Shown here one piece after another: positions 9,171 to 20,545 of a DNA stretch of 49,928 nt. Within the stretch, counting starts at the first letter, position 1. Each line of letters starts with the position of its first letter. Both the position numbers and the translations under genes were made by a program. The notes beneath the pieces were generated by a model that was not told the DNA's origin, did not search any database, and saw only the letters and a list, made by a program, of their open reading frames with translations. The DNA comes from JAOUEA01 sp963790335 (lineage in GTDB: Bacteria > Actinomycetota > UBA4738 > HRBIN12): NCBI GenBank assembly GCA_963790335.1, contig CAWBOB010000011.1:1-49928 (forward strand), read 5' to 3'.

Positions 9171-10715
9171 AGCCGGGAGCCGTCACGCCGGTGCGCAGGG
9201 CATTGCTGGCGCCCTACGACAAGGCCGGGCTGGCTTCGTTCGCCACGGCACTGGCCGCCCGGGGCGTGGAGCTCGTCGCATCGGGCGGGACGGCTCGCGT
9301 GCTCGCCGATGCCGGCCTCACGGTCACGCCGGTGGAAGAGGTGACCGGGTCCCCCGAGATGCTGGGCGGCCGCGTGAAGACGCTGCATCCCGCGATCCAC
9401 GGCGGGCTGCTCGCCGACCGCCGCAACGCCGAGCACGTGCGACAGCTCCACGAGCTCGGCATCGAGCCGTTCGACCTGCTCGTTGCCGGCCTGTATCCGT
9501 TCCGCCAGACCGTGGCCGCCGGCGCGGCACACGATGCGGTGATCGAGCAGATCGACATCGGTGGCCCGGCCATGGTGCGGGCGGCGGCGAAGAACTTCGA
9601 GTCGGTCGGGGTGGTGGTCGACCCGGGCCGCTACGACGCGGTGATCGATGAGCTCGACCGCGAGGGCGGGCTCACGCGCGCGACCCGCGAGGAGCTGGCC
9701 GCCGCGGCATTCGCCCATACGGCCGCCTACGACGCCGCCGTCGCCTCGTGGTTCGCGGAGCAGCGCGCCATCGAGGAGCTGCCCGCCTACGTCGGTCTCG
9801 CGTACGAGAAGATCGGCGATCTCCGCTACGGCGAGAACCCGCATCAGCATGGAGCCCTCTACCGTGAGGCGGCCGGAGCCGGACCCCTCGGCGGTGCCCA
9901 GGTGCTGCAAGGCAAGGACATGTCCTTCAACAACTGGCTCGACACGATCGCCGCCTACGAGCTGGTCGCGGCGATGCCCCATGGCTCGGCCGTGATCGTG
10001 AAGCACAACAATCCGTGCGGTGCAGCGGCCAAAGGGTCGCTCGCCGATTCCTATCGGGCGGCGTTCGAGTCTGACGAGGTGAGCGCCTTCGGCGGCATCG
10101 TGGCGTTCCACGGCGATGCCGGCGCCGAGGCAGCGACGGCCATGGCAGATGTGTTCACCGAGGTGGTGATCGCCCCGTCGTTCACTCCGGCCGCGAGGGC
10201 GGCATTCGCCGCGCGGACGAACCTGCGGGTCGTCGAGGCGCCGCTTCCCGACGGGCGAGGTCTCGACGTGCGTCCGATGCCGGGCGGGGCTCTGGTGCAG
10301 GACCGACGATCTCGTAACGGAGACGCGAGCTCGATGGGAGGTCGTCTCCAGCCGCGAGCCTTCCTCCGAGGAATGGGCCGATCTCGAGCTCGCGTGGACG
10401 ATCGCCTGGCGGGTCAAGTCGAACACGATCGTGCTCGTACGCGACGGTGCGACGGTGGGCGTGGGTGCGGGGCAGATGTCGAGGGTGGACTCGTCGTGGA
10501 TCGCGGTTCGGAAGGCAGGGGACCGGGCGAAGGGCGCGGTCATCGCGAGCGACGCGTTCTTCCCGTTCCCCGACGCGCTCGAGGTGGCCGCCGATGCCGG
10601 ATGCACGGCGGTCATCCACCCGGGTGGATCGAAGGGCGACGACGCCGTGCTTCGCGTCGCCGACACGCGAGGCATGGCCGTCGTGACGACCGGGACGCGC
10701 CACTTCCGTCACTGA
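9167..10715 (+). CDS. purH: bifunctional AICAR formyltransferase / IMP cyclohydrolase, one frameshift
   Basis: It catalyses the last two steps of IMP synthesis. The restored length is about 515 aa (E. coli 529). N-terminal cyclohydrolase: YDKAGLASFA, ASGGTARVL, GGRVKTLHPAIHGGLL. Formyltransferase part: LRYGENPHQH, DMSFNNWLD, VIVKHNNPCG and, after the frameshift, VKSNTIV, GIGAGQMSR-type VGAGQMSRVDS, ASDAFFPFPDALE, HPGGS and the C-terminal RHFRH. One extra base near 10302 (just after GGALVQD) shifts the frame; both sides match the family closely. Coupled to purN by a 4-base overlap. Confidence 0.95.
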
Positions 10716-10758
10716 ACGGCCTTGGTCGGGCATCGGACGCACGGGTAGGATTCGCCCC

Positions 10759-11625
10759 GTGACCGCCCGGATCCTCGACGGCAGGGCCATCTCCGATGCG
10801 ATCCGTTCGGAGGTGAGCGAGCGGGTGCGCGCGCTCGCCGACAAGGGCGCCACCCCCGGCCTGGCAGCGGTCTTGGTAGGCGACGATCAGGCCTCGCGGA
10901 TCTACGTGGGAGCCAAGCACAAAGCCTGCGCCGACGTGGGCATCCGCTCGGAGCAGGTCGATCTTCCTGCGTACGTGACCGAGGGCGAGCTGCTCGCCAC
11001 GCTCCGGCGCTTGAACCGCGATCCGGAGATCCACGGCATCATCGTGCAGCTTCCGATGCCGGCGGGCCTGCACGAGCTCGAGGTGCAGCGAACGGTGGCG
11101 CCGGAGAAGGACGTCGACGGCCTGCATCCGTGGAACGTGGGCATGATGGTGCGCGGCGAGCCGACCTTCACGCCGGCGACCCCGTACGGCATCGTCGAGC
11201 TGCTGCTGCGCGAGAACGTCGAGCTCGAGAGCGCCGAGGTCGTGGTGGTGGGCCACGGAGGTCTCGTCGGAGCGCCCCTGTCGATCATGCTGGCGCAGGA
11301 CTCCATCCGGGGCAACGCGACCGTGACCAGCACCCACGTCAAGACCCGCGACCTCGCGACGCACACGAGACGCGCCGACATCCTTGTCGTGGCCGCGGGG
11401 GTTCCCCAGCTGATCGGCGGCGACATGATCAAGCCCGGTGCCACGGTGGTCGACGTCGGCGTGCATCGCACACCAGACGGCCTGGTGGGCGACGTCGTCT
11501 ACGACGAGGCGGTCGAGGTCGCGGGCGCGATCACCCCGGTGCCCGGCGGGGTGGGTCCCATGACGGTCGCGATGCTGCTCGTCAACACCGTGACCGCCGC
11601 GGAACAGCAGGCGTACGGGCGGTGA
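10759..11625 (+). CDS. folD: methylenetetrahydrofolate dehydrogenase / methenyltetrahydrofolate cyclohydrolase
   Basis: 288 aa from a GTG at 10759. It interconverts 5,10-methylene-THF and 10-formyl-THF, supplying PurN and PurH. Seen: SRIYVGAKHKACADVGI (catalytic Tyr and Lys), IIVQLPMP, PEKDVDGLHPWN, VVVGHGGLVGAPLSIML as the dinucleotide loop (the usual GRS is GHG here), and PVPGGVGPMTVAMLL. The frame is intact. The stop overlaps the metF GTG. Confidence 0.95.
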   Translation: MTARILDGRAISDAIRSEVSERVRALADKGATPGLAAVLVGDDQASRIYVGAKHKACADVGIRSEQVDLPAYVTEGELLATLRRLNRDPEIHGIIVQLPMPAGLHELEVQRTVAPEKDVDGLHPWNVGMMVRGEPTFTPATPYGIVELLLRENVELESAEVVVVGHGGLVGAPLSIMLAQDSIRGNATVTSTHVKTRDLATHTRRADILVVAAGVPQLIGGDMIKPGATVVDVGVHRTPDGLVGDVVYDEAVEVAGAITPVPGGVGPMTVAMLLVNTVTAAEQQAYGR

Positions 11626-12572
11626 CGGCCTCCGCGTCGGCGGCCGACCCTTCACCCACCGGGGGGAGGCTCGCGTCCCTCCTGCGATCGGGTGCGTTCG
11701 CGGTCACCGGAGAGATCGTCCCTCCCCGAGGCGCCGACGGCGCGTCGGTCACCCGCCACGCACGGGCGCTCGTCGGGTCGGTCGACGCGGTGAACGTGAC
11801 CGACAACCCGGTCGCGAGCGCGCACATGTCTGCCGTGGCCGGCTCGGCGTTCGTCTCGAGGGCCGGCCTCGAGCCGACGCTGCAGCTCACGTGCCGGGAC
11901 CGCAACCGGCTGGCGATCACGTCGGACCTGTTGGGAGCGTGGGCGCTGGGCGCTCGCAACGTGCTGTGTCTGTCCGGCGATCCCATGCGGATCGGCGACG
12001 ACCCCGACGCGGTCACCGTGAACGACTTCTCGGTGCTCGAGGTGGTGGCGGGCATCCGGCGGCTGCGCGAGGAGGGCAGGGCTCCCAGCGGGACCGAGGT
12101 CTCCGACGCGCCCCGGTATGCGATCGCGGTTGCAGAGATGCCCATGGCCGACCCGTACGATCCTGCCCACCTCGAGCGCAAGCTGGACGCGGGTGCGGAT
12201 CTCGTCTTCACCCAGATCGCATACGACGTCGACGCCCTCGCCGCGTGGGCCGACGAGGCGCGGGGTCGCGGCGTGTTCGAGCGCTCCTCGGTGCTCGTGG
12301 GCGTCGTGCCGCTGCGCAGCGCCAAGGGAGCACGGTTCATGCACGAGCAGCTTCCGGGGGTACGTGTGCCGTCGCCGATCCTCGAGGCGCTCGACGCTGC
12401 GGGAGACGACGCTGCAGCGGTGGGGCTCGATCTCACGGTCGACGTGGTGCGAGGCATCCGCGCGATCGAGGGCATCGGCGGTGTGCACCTGATGGGCATG
12501 GGGCACGACGACGCCGTGCGGGCCGTGGTGGAGCGCGCCGGACTCTTCCCTCGTCCGACGGGGGCGCTGTAG
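11622..12572 (+). CDS. metF: methylenetetrahydrofolate reductase family protein
   Basis: 316 aa, GTG at 11622 overlapping the folD stop (GTGA). It has a TIM-barrel MTHFR pattern: VTGEIVPPRGAD at the N-terminus (catalytic Glu), VNVTDNPVAS, LQLTCRDRNRLAI, ALGARNVLCLSGDP, ADLVFTQIAYD and, near the end, GVHLMGMGHDD. These correspond to the FAD- and folate-binding parts of MetF. It would reduce 5,10-methylene-THF to 5-methyl-THF for methionine synthesis. Some actinobacterial relatives of this shape are annotated only as MTHFR C-terminal-like proteins, so the substrate is less sure than the fold. Confidence 0.85.
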   Translation: MTASASAADPSPTGGRLASLLRSGAFAVTGEIVPPRGADGASVTRHARALVGSVDAVNVTDNPVASAHMSAVAGSAFVSRAGLEPTLQLTCRDRNRLAITSDLLGAWALGARNVLCLSGDPMRIGDDPDAVTVNDFSVLEVVAGIRRLREEGRAPSGTEVSDAPRYAIAVAEMPMADPYDPAHLERKLDAGADLVFTQIAYDVDALAAWADEARGRGVFERSSVLVGVVPLRSAKGARFMHEQLPGVRVPSPILEALDAAGDDAAAVGLDLTVDVVRGIRAIEGIGGVHLMGMGHDDAVRAVVERAGLFPRPTGAL

Positions 12573-12575
12573 GTC

Positions 12576-14220
12576 GTGGTGGCGGCCGCGCCCGCGTCGC
12601 TCGTCATCCGCAACGCGCGCGTCTACACGGTGGATCGCGGCACACCATGGGCCCAGGCGGTCGCGGTCGATGGCGGCCGCATCACGTGGCTCGGAGGCGA
12701 CGAGCACGCAGCCGCCCTCGTGGGCTCCGACACCGAGGTGATCGATGCCGCCGGTGCGACCGTGCTTCCCGGATTCATCGACGCCCACAACCACGTGCGG
12801 CTCGGTTCGAACCCGCTCGAGGTCGACCTCGCCGGGGCGGCGACGCTCGATGAGGTGAAGGCACGCATCAGCGCCCACGCCGAAGCGCATCCCGAGCACG
12901 ACTGGATCGAGGGGGTCGGATTCAACTACTCGGCGATGCCCGACGGACGCATGCCCACCTGGCGCGATCTCGAGGGACTCACGGGCGGTCGTCCGGCGTT
13001 CCTGTTCACCTACGACGTGCACAATGCGTGGCTGAACCGTGAGGCGATGGACGTCTTCGGCATCGCCCGAGGATCCGCGCCGCTCGCGTGGGGACACGTT
13101 CGGACCGACGATGCGGGGGAGCCCACGGGCGTCGTGGGCGACTTCGCGGTGATGGGCATCAGCCGCGCGGGCCAGGCCGCCTTGGAAGCCGTGGTGCCCG
13201 GATACGCGCGAGGGCTGCAGTACGAGCGCACGCTGGAGAGCCTCGACATGGCCGTGGGCTACGGCATCACGACCATCGTCGAGCCGCAGAACTCACCCGA
13301 CGACATGTGGATCTTCGAGCGTGCGCGGGACGAAGGCCGGCTGCGATCACGGCTCGTGGCCGCGATGTTCCACCCGGTCGGCACCACCGATGACGAACGC
13401 GACGAGTTCGACACCGTGCGGCGCCGCTACGACGACGACCGGCTGCGGGTCGGTCCGATCAAGCTGTACATCGACGACGTGGTCGAGCCGTGGACGGCGG
13501 CCATGCTCGAGCCGTACGCGAACCGGCCGGGGGAGCGCGGCGACACCTTCTGGCAGCCGGCGGAGTTCGCCGAACTGGTGATCGAGCTCGAGCGCCGCGG
13601 ATGGTCGTGCCACGTGCACGGCACGGGCGACCGCGGACTCCGGGTCGCCCTCGACGGGTTCGAGGCGGCCCGCCGCGCCAACGGCGATGTCGGCGCGCAG
13701 GCACGGCATGGTGCACACCGAGTGCCTGCACGCCGACGACGTGCCGCGGTTCGCGGCCCTCGGCATCACGCCCATCATGCAGCCTCGTCATTGCGCCCCC
13801 GAGATCGTGGCCGACTGGCGCGCCAACGTCGGTGAGCGGCGATGGCGGCACGCGTGGGCGTTCCGGTCGCTGCGCGACAGTGGCGCGACCCTCGCCTTCT
13901 CGAGCGACTGGAACGTCGCCGAGATGGACCCGATGGTCGGCATCTACACGGCGATGACGCGAGCCGATCTCGACGGGTCCGATGCCTGGGTGCCCGAGGA
14001 GACGGTCGACCTCGAGACGGCGATCCATGCCTACACGATCGGGGGCGCCCACGTCGCGTTCGCCGAGGACCGCCGTGGCTCGATCACCGTCGGGAAGCAG
14101 GCCGACCTCGTCGTGCTGAGCGGTGACCTGTTCGCGGAAGCCGCCGCCGACCCGACGAACGTGCTCGACGTGCATGTGACGCACACGATCGTCGACGGTG
14201 AGGTCGTGCGCCGAACCTAG
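12576..14220 (+). CDS. YtcJ-like metal-dependent amidohydrolase, one frameshift
   Basis: The restored length is about 547 aa, typical of the YtcJ branch. The beta-sandwich rim has RNARVYTVD and the TIM-barrel metal site begins with PGFIDAHNHV. VHGTGDRG follows at about residue 345. After a frameshift near 13705 the next frame carries RHGMVHTECLHADDVPRFA (metal His), MQPRHC, FSSDWNVAEMDPM (catalytic Asp) and the C-terminal ITVGKQADLVVLSGD. One extra base explains the shift. It starts 3 bases after the metF stop, so it is probably co-transcribed, but its substrate is unknown. Confidence 0.9.
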
Positions 14221-14341
14221 GGGTTCCTTCCTCGGCGGCCTTGCGATACCGGGCCCGAGCACGAAGAATCGCAACGGACCGGTCGACACGCCACGCCGTA
14301 CGACCTGACCATCGATCGCGGTCTCGCATCTCGTTCGGCGG

Positions 14342-14353
14342 AGAGGAGGCATC
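14342..14353 (+). promoter_or_regulatory. ribosome-binding site fixing the GTG start of the LuxR-type regulator
   Basis: AGGAGG at 14344-14349 lies 4 bases before the GTG at 14354, a strong Shine-Dalgarno that selects this start. Confidence 0.7.
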
Positions 14354-17132
14354 GTGGCCTCAGACCCGATCTTCGGGCGCACCGACGAGCTGGGTATCCT
14401 CGCGACCTTCTTCGACGGCGAAGCCACCGGAGCGCGTGCGCTCCTCATCGAAGGGGACGCCGGCATCGGGAAGTCCACGGTCTGGCGCGAGGCCATCCGC
14501 ATCGCCGGCGGTACGGGTCGGGTCCTCACCTCTCGTCCGTCCGAGGCGGAGGCGCGTCTGTCGTTCACGATCCTCGGCGACCTCTTGATGCCGGCGCTCG
14601 ACGACGGGGTGCTCGCACGACTCTCCGTGGGACAGCGCCGCGGGCTGGAGGCCGCGCTGCTCCTCGCCGACACGGGGCAGTCGCATCCCGATGGTCGTGC
14701 GGTCGCCCTCGCGGTGCTCGGCGTCCTGCGAGCGCTCGCGGAGACCGGGCCGGTGACGATCGGGGTGGACGACGTGCAATGGGCCGACGCGCCCTCGGCT
14801 CGCGCGCTGGCGTTCGCGTTTCGTCGACTCGAGACCGAGCCGATCACCGTCGTCGCGGCGAGGCGGTCGGGGGCGGGGTCGGCCGAGCCACTCGATCTCG
14901 TGCATCTCGCGCCGGGGTTGGAACGGATCGCGCTTGGCTCCCTCGACGAGACCTCTCTCGGCGCCCTGCTCCGCCATCGCCTGGGTCGCGAGATCCCGCC
15001 ACCACTCGTCAAGAAGATCCACGACCAGACCGAAGGGAACCCGTTCTTCGCGATCGAGGTCGGACGGGCGCTGGGCAACGAGATCCCCTCACTGCGGCCC
15101 GGGGACCCCCTCCCGGTCCCGCGCGACCTGGGGGAGATCCTCTCCCGACGAGTGGCGGCCTTGTCGCTCGAAACGCGAGATGCGTGCCTCCTTCTGTCTG
15201 CCTCCGCGTCGCGCTCGCGCGACTCCGTCGAGGCTGCCGGTGGGTCGGCCGCCGGCATCCGGGCGGCGGTCGCCGAGGGGATCGCTGCAGCGCACGGAGC
15301 AAGGCTGGAGTTCACGCATCCACTCCTCGCGTCGACCGTGTACCTGTCCGCATCTGCCGAGGAACGCCGACACGCCCACGCCCGCCTCGCGGAGGTTGCA
15401 TCCGACCCAGAGGAGCACGCGCGACACCTCGCCTTGTCGGCCGCAGGGCCGAGCGAGGAGGTCGCGGCGGCCCTCGACGAGGCCGCACGGCACGCCCGGC
15501 AGCGAGGGGCGCCGCTCGCAGCGGCGGAGCTGTTCGAGCTGGCGGCCTCCCTCACGCCACCATCATCGGATCAGATCCTCACTCGGGAGCTCATGGCCGC
15601 CTCGAACCTGTTCGACGCCGGTGACGCTGAGGGCGCGCGCGTGATGGTCGAGGATCTCGCTGCCGCGCCTCGAGCGGGGCCCGGCTCGTGCCGCTGCGCT
15701 CCGCGTGCTCGCGATCATGAGCTGGAACGACGTCCACCGCGTCTCTGAGCTCACGACCCAGGCCCTCGAGGAGGTCGGCGATGACGACGACCTGCGCGCG
15801 CGGATCCTCTCCGAGATGGCGTGGGCCGAGTTCGAGGCGTGCCGTCCTGCGGTCGCGGCGGACCTGGCTCGCCGATCCTTGACGCTGGCGGAGCCGATCG
15901 ATGATCCGCTGCCGCAGCGGTTGGCGCTGTCGATCCTCTCCACGGCCGAGGCGGTGCTCGGTCGCCCGTTCGAGGAGCTGATCGAGCGGGGCGTCGCCCT
16001 CGAGGACGCCGCAGTCGCCGGCGAGACCACGTGGGCCGCGATCACCCAGGGCAGGCTGCTGATGTGGGCCGGTGATCTCGGGACCTCACGGGACGTGCTG
16101 GAGGGCTGCCCTCGCGGGTGCGATCGATCAGGGCAGGGACGCAGCGACGTGGGAGATCCGCATGCACCTTGCCGAGGTGGAGTGCCGGGCCGGCCGTCTG
16201 GATCGGGCGGCTCGCCACGCGAGCGACGCCCTCGAGATCGCTCTCGACACCGGAAGGGAGAGCGTGTCCGGCGAGATCCTGGCGGTCCACGCGGCCGTTG
16301 CGGCCGCGTCGGGGCACGTCCAGGACGCTCGCCGAGCGGGGCCTCGAGGCGCTGTCGCGAGTGCGAACAGAACGGGGATCGTTGGTACGAGCTGGTCGCT
16401 CGTTCTGCGTTGGGGTTCCTCGAGCTGTCGCGCGCCGACGCGGCCGCGGCGTACAGGTGGCTCGCACCGGTGAGCTCGACCTGTCGCGAGATGGGGCTGT
16501 GCGATCCGGGCGTGTTCCCGATCGTGCCCGACGAGGTGGAGGCATTGGTTCGCCTGGGCGAGCTCGACGACGCAGAGCGCCTGACGGACCTGCTCGAGGA
16601 TCAGGGCCGAGTGCTCGACCGGCCGCTCGCGTCGGCAACGGCAGGTCGATGTCGGGGTCTGATCGCCGGCGCCCGTGGGGAGCTCGAGGACGCCGTCGAC
16701 CTGCTGGACGACGCGTTGACCCACCACGCTCGCACCGAGCATCCTCTCGAGACCGCGCGCACGCTCCTCGTCGCTGGCGAGGTGCAACGCCGCATGAAGC
16801 GGAAGCGTACGGCGCGCGAGCTGCTCGAGCGAGCCGGAGCCGTGTTCGAGGAGCTGGGTTCTCAGTTGTGGGCGGAAGCGGCTCGAGCACAGATTGCGCG
16901 GATCGGGGGTCGTCCGCCCTCACCTGAGGGGCTCACCGCGACCGAGGCAGAGGTCGCTAGGTTGGTCGCCGGGGGACTCACGAACCGCGAAGTAGCAGAC
17001 GCGCTCTTCATGAGCCCCAACACGGTCAAGGCGAACCTCAAGCGGATCTTCGGGAAGCTCGGCGTCCGGTCGAGGGTGGAGCTCGCGGCACGCCACCATC
17101 CGCTGACCGTGACCACATCTCTCGAGCGCTAA
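14354..17132 (+). CDS. large ATP-binding LuxR-family transcriptional regulator (LAL type), three frameshifts
   Basis: About 925 aa when restored. N-terminal STAND-type ATPase: Walker A EGDAGIGKSTVWREA (residues about 33-47) and Walker B VTIGVDDVQWADAPS (about 134-148). A long helical, TPR-like middle follows. The C-terminal LuxR helix-turn-helix starts LTATEAEVARLVAGGLTNRE and continues through MSPNTVKANLKRIFGKLGV. Single-base indels near 15675, 16105 and 16340 break the middle. LAL regulators sense small molecules or partner proteins and activate transcription. The next genes (binding lipoprotein and amine-dehydrogenase-like enzyme) are the likeliest targets, by position only. Confidence 0.9.
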
Positions 17133-17270
17133 CGCGAGTAAACGTACCCGTACGGGGGATTCCCTCAGCATGCGTCCTCCCTACCGTCAGGCTTCGAAGC
17201 GAGCGGGCTCGACCGACCAGGAGGGGCGGCAGTCGGCGCGTTCGCGAGCTGATGGGAAAGGGGGCGCCAC

Positions 17271-18362
17271 ATGCGCGTCATCAAGGCTGGAGTGATCCTC
17301 GTCGCGATGAGCACGCTGATCGCGATGGCGTGTACATCGGGCAAGGATGAGCAGAGCCCCAACGGGTCGCCGACGAGCGATCCGGTCGTTATCAGGCTGG
17401 GCACCGGCGACCCCCAGGGCCGACCAGATACTCCGGTCGTGGAGCGATTCGCCGACGCGGTGCAGCGACTGTCCGACGGGAACATGCGGATCGAGATCAT
17501 CTGGGAGGCGGCCGGCTCCTCGGGTACTCCCGACAGCTTCGAGCAAGGTGTCGTTGGACTCGTCCAGGATGGTGAGCTCGAACTCGGCTGGATCGCCTCA
17601 CGCGCGTGGGATACCGTGGGCGTGACGAGCTTCCAGGCGCTGCAGGCGCCGTTCCTCATCACGGATCGGGAGCTCCTGAACCGAGGTGCTCGCGAGCCCG
17701 ATGGCCGACGAGATGATCGCCGGTCTGGAAGGCGCCGGCGTGGTGGGACTCGGCATGTATCCCGACGGACTGCGGTACCCCCTCGGCTACGCGAGCGCCG
17801 ATGGTCTCGATCCAGGACTTCGACGGCGCCGGCGATCCGGCTCGTTCCGTCGGAAGCCACCGAGGCCCTGATCCGAGCGCTCGGCGGGCGGCCCGTGTAC
17901 GGGCTGAACGGCGATGCGTTGGACGGGGCCATCGCGAGGGGCGAGATCGACGGCACGGAGATCTCATTGGGCCTGGCCCCGATCATCGCGCAGGACGTGG
18001 CGCCGCGATCCGTGATCACCGGCAACGTGGTGCTGTTCCCTCGCGTCAACACGTTGTTCGCGGGGCAGGAACTGATGTCGTCGCTCTCTGACACACAGCG
18101 AGAGGTCCTTGCGGCGGCGGCCGACGAGGCGTACTCGTTCGCATCGAGCGCGAGGAGCGAGGATTTCGGTGCCTTCTGCGAGGCAGGCGGCAAGGTCGCG
18201 ATCGCCACGGACGCCGACGTGGCGGCGCTGCAGCGAGCCGCGCTACCGGTCTATCGGACGCTCGAGGCCGATCCGCAGACGAAGACGTTCATCGATGAGA
18301 TCCAGGAGCTGAAGAAGGAGCAGCCTCCGGCCGACGTGCCGTCGCACTGTTCCGCAGGCTGA
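17271..18362 (+). CDS. TRAP-type (DctP-like) solute-binding lipoprotein, three frameshifts
   Basis: About 362 aa. The signal peptide has a lipobox, LIAMAC, giving a lipidated Cys near residue 22 and surface anchoring. The mature part begins VIRLGTGDPQGRPDTPVVERFADAV, a DctP-type N-terminus. Later come SEATEALIRALGG, GAIARGEIDGTE, ITGNVVLFPRVNTLFAG and a helical C-terminus. Extra bases near 17685, 17800 and 17830 scramble residues of the middle; in the alternate frames one reads MADEMIAGLEGAGVVGLGMY and then VSIQDFDGA. No DctQ/DctM permease genes lie nearby, so it is an orphan here. Confidence 0.82.
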   Translation: MRVIKAGVILVAMSTLIAMACTSGKDEQSPNGSPTSDPVVIRLGTGDPQGRPDTPVVERFADAVQRLSDGNMRIEIIWEAAGSSGTPDSFEQGVVGLVQDGELELGWIASRAWDTVGVTSFQALQAPFLITDRELLNRGAREPDGRRDDRRSGRRRRGGTRHVSRRTAVPPRLRERRWSRSRTSTAPAIRLVPSEATEALIRALGGRPVYGLNGDALDGAIARGEIDGTEISLGLAPIIAQDVAPRSVITGNVVLFPRVNTLFAGQELMSSLSDTQREVLAAAADEAYSFASSARSEDFGAFCEAGGKVAIATDADVAALQRAALPVYRTLEADPQTKTFIDEIQELKKEQPPADVPSHCSAG

Positions 18363-18444
18363 CTCGTCCGCTCGGGCCACAGCAGGCGACGAGCCGGCCG
18401 CCCGAGACGCTACCCTCCGCGCAACGCGGCAGGGAGGACGTCGG

Positions 18445-20539
18445 ATGGACCCGAACCACGAGATCTTGTTCGAGCCGGTTCGCATCGGGCCGAAGACGTT
18501 GCGCAACCGCTTCTACCAGGTGCCACATTGCTCGGGCTTCGGCACCGAGAAGCCGTGGACCCAGGCGGCCCATCGCGGCGTGAAGGCCGAAGGCGGCTGG
18601 GCGGCCGTCTGCACCGAGTACGCGCCCTTCTCTCCGGCATCCGATGAGGCGCCGCTGATCGCCGCACGCTTCTGGGACGAGGACGACATGCGGGCGCTGC
18701 GTCTGATGACCGACACCGCGCACGAGCACGGCGCCCTCGCCGGCCTCGAGCTCCATCACGCCGGCTCCCATGCGGCCAACAACGTGACGCGATGGTTCGC
18801 GCTCGGGCCGAGTCAGCTCGCGTCCGATCTCGAGCCGCACGTCGTGGCGAAGGCGATGGACCTGCGCGACATCGCGGCGGTACGCGACGAATGGGTGAGC
18901 GCGGCTCGCCGTGCCCGCGACTGCGGCTTCGACATCGTCTACGTGTACGGCGCGCACTCGTACCTTCCGATGCAGTTCCTCTCGCCCTTCTACAACAAGC
19001 GAGCCGATGCGTACGGCGGGATCCCTCGAGAACCGCGCGCGCTTCTGGCTCGAGACCCTCGAGGGCGTTCGGGAGGCCGTCGGTGACGACTGCGCGGTCG
19101 TCACCCGTATCGCGGTCGATGCCCTCGGGCCCGCCGGGATCGAGATCGACGAGGCGTTGGCGTTCGTCGAGCTGGCCGACCAACTCGTCGACCTCTGGGA
19201 TGTCAACGTGGGGTCGATCGCCCTGTGGAGCAAGGATTCCGGCACCTCTCGGTACTTCCAAGAGGGGTACCAGCTCGAGTGGACCGGTCGCATCCGGCAG
19301 GCCACGACGAAGCCGATCGTCGGCGTCGGCCGCGTCACGAGTCCCGACCTCATGGCCTCGATCGTGCGCTCGGGGCGATGGGATCTGATCGGCGCTGCGC
19401 GCCCCTCGATCGCGGATCCGTTCCTGCCGAACAAGATCGCCGAGGCGCGCACCGACGAGATCCGCGAGTGCACCGGCTCGAACGTCTGCATCATGAAGGT
19501 CGACGGGTTCGGGCACCTCGGCTGTCTCCAGAACGCGACGGCGGGGGAGGAGCATCGGCGAGGCTGGCACCCGGAGCGATTCGATCGTGCCGCGAACGCC
19601 GACATGCCCGTGCTCGTGGTCGGCGCCGGACCGGCCGGCATGGAATGCGCGGTCACGCTCGGCAAACGCGGCTTCGAGGCGGTGCACCTCGTCGAGGCCG
19701 AGTCCGAGCTCGGAGGCCGGATGCGATGGGTGCGGCGACTGCCGACGCTGGGCGACTGGGGACGGATCGTCGACTACCGGGTCGTCCAGCTCGGCAAGCT
19801 GAGGAACGTCGACGTGGTACGCCGGAAGCGTCTCACCGCCGAGCTCGTCCTCGACTACGGCGCGCGCATCGTGATCGTGGCGACGGGGTCGCGGTGGTCA
19901 GGCTCCGGTCTCCAGGCGGCCACGCACGAGCCGATCGAGGGCGCCGACGCGGCCCTGCCCCACGTGCTGACGCCGGAGCAGGTCGCCGCCGATGGCAAGC
20001 GCCCTCCCGGGGGGCGCGTCGCCGTCTACGACGCCGAGGGCTACTGGTGCGGCGCCGGCATCGCCGAGCTCCTCGCCCAGGAGGGGTACGAGACGCACCT
20101 GGTCACCTCGCTCGAGGTGGTCTCGCCGCTGTCCGATCTCACGCTCGAGGGTCCGATGCTCCGCATGCACCTGCACGAGCTCGGCATCACGATGCACCGG
20201 GGAGTGACGATCGATCACGTGGAGCCGGGACGGATCTCGGGCGAAGACGAGTTCGAGGAAGCGTTCTCGCTCGATGTGGACGGCTTGGTGCTCGTGACCC
20301 AGCAGATCTCCGACGATGCGCTCTACCGGGAGCTGACGAGCGACAAGAGCGCCCTCGAGGCTGCAGGCATCGATGCCGTCTATCGCATCGGGGACTGCGT
20401 CGCTCCCCGCATGATCTCCGAGGCGATCTTCGACGGCCATCGCCTCGCCCGCGAGATCGACGGACCGCATCCCGAGACCCCGCTCGGCTTCGACCGAGAG
20501 CGCCGCATCCCAGACATCGATCCGGTCACCGCTGGCTGA
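18445..20539 (+). CDS. trimethylamine-dehydrogenase-like iron-sulfur flavoenzyme, one frameshift
   Basis: About 697 aa (Methylophilus TMADH 729). N-terminal old-yellow-enzyme barrel: FYQVPHCSGFG with Cys29, equivalent to TMADH Cys30 that bears covalent 6-S-cysteinyl-FMN; TEY with Tyr59 (TMADH Tyr60); VYVYGAHSYLP with Tyr168 and His171 (TMADH Tyr169/His172). An extra base near 19022 interrupts AYGG/SLENRARF. The Fe-S region reads ECTGSNVC...GHLGC: three Cys (342, 348, 360) and Ser345 (TCG at 19478-19480) where TMADH has the second cluster Cys; TMADH Trp355 of the amine pocket aligns with Val. The C-terminal Rossmann part has VLVVGAGPAGMECAV. The substrate is probably a small amine, but not certainly TMA. 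Confidence 0.88.
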
Positions 20540-20545
20540 GCCTTG

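Noticed and set aside
13459..15555. A ~700-codon minus-strand open frame
   Set aside because: Opposite the amidohydrolase and LAL regulator; Ser/Arg-rich composition without motifs.
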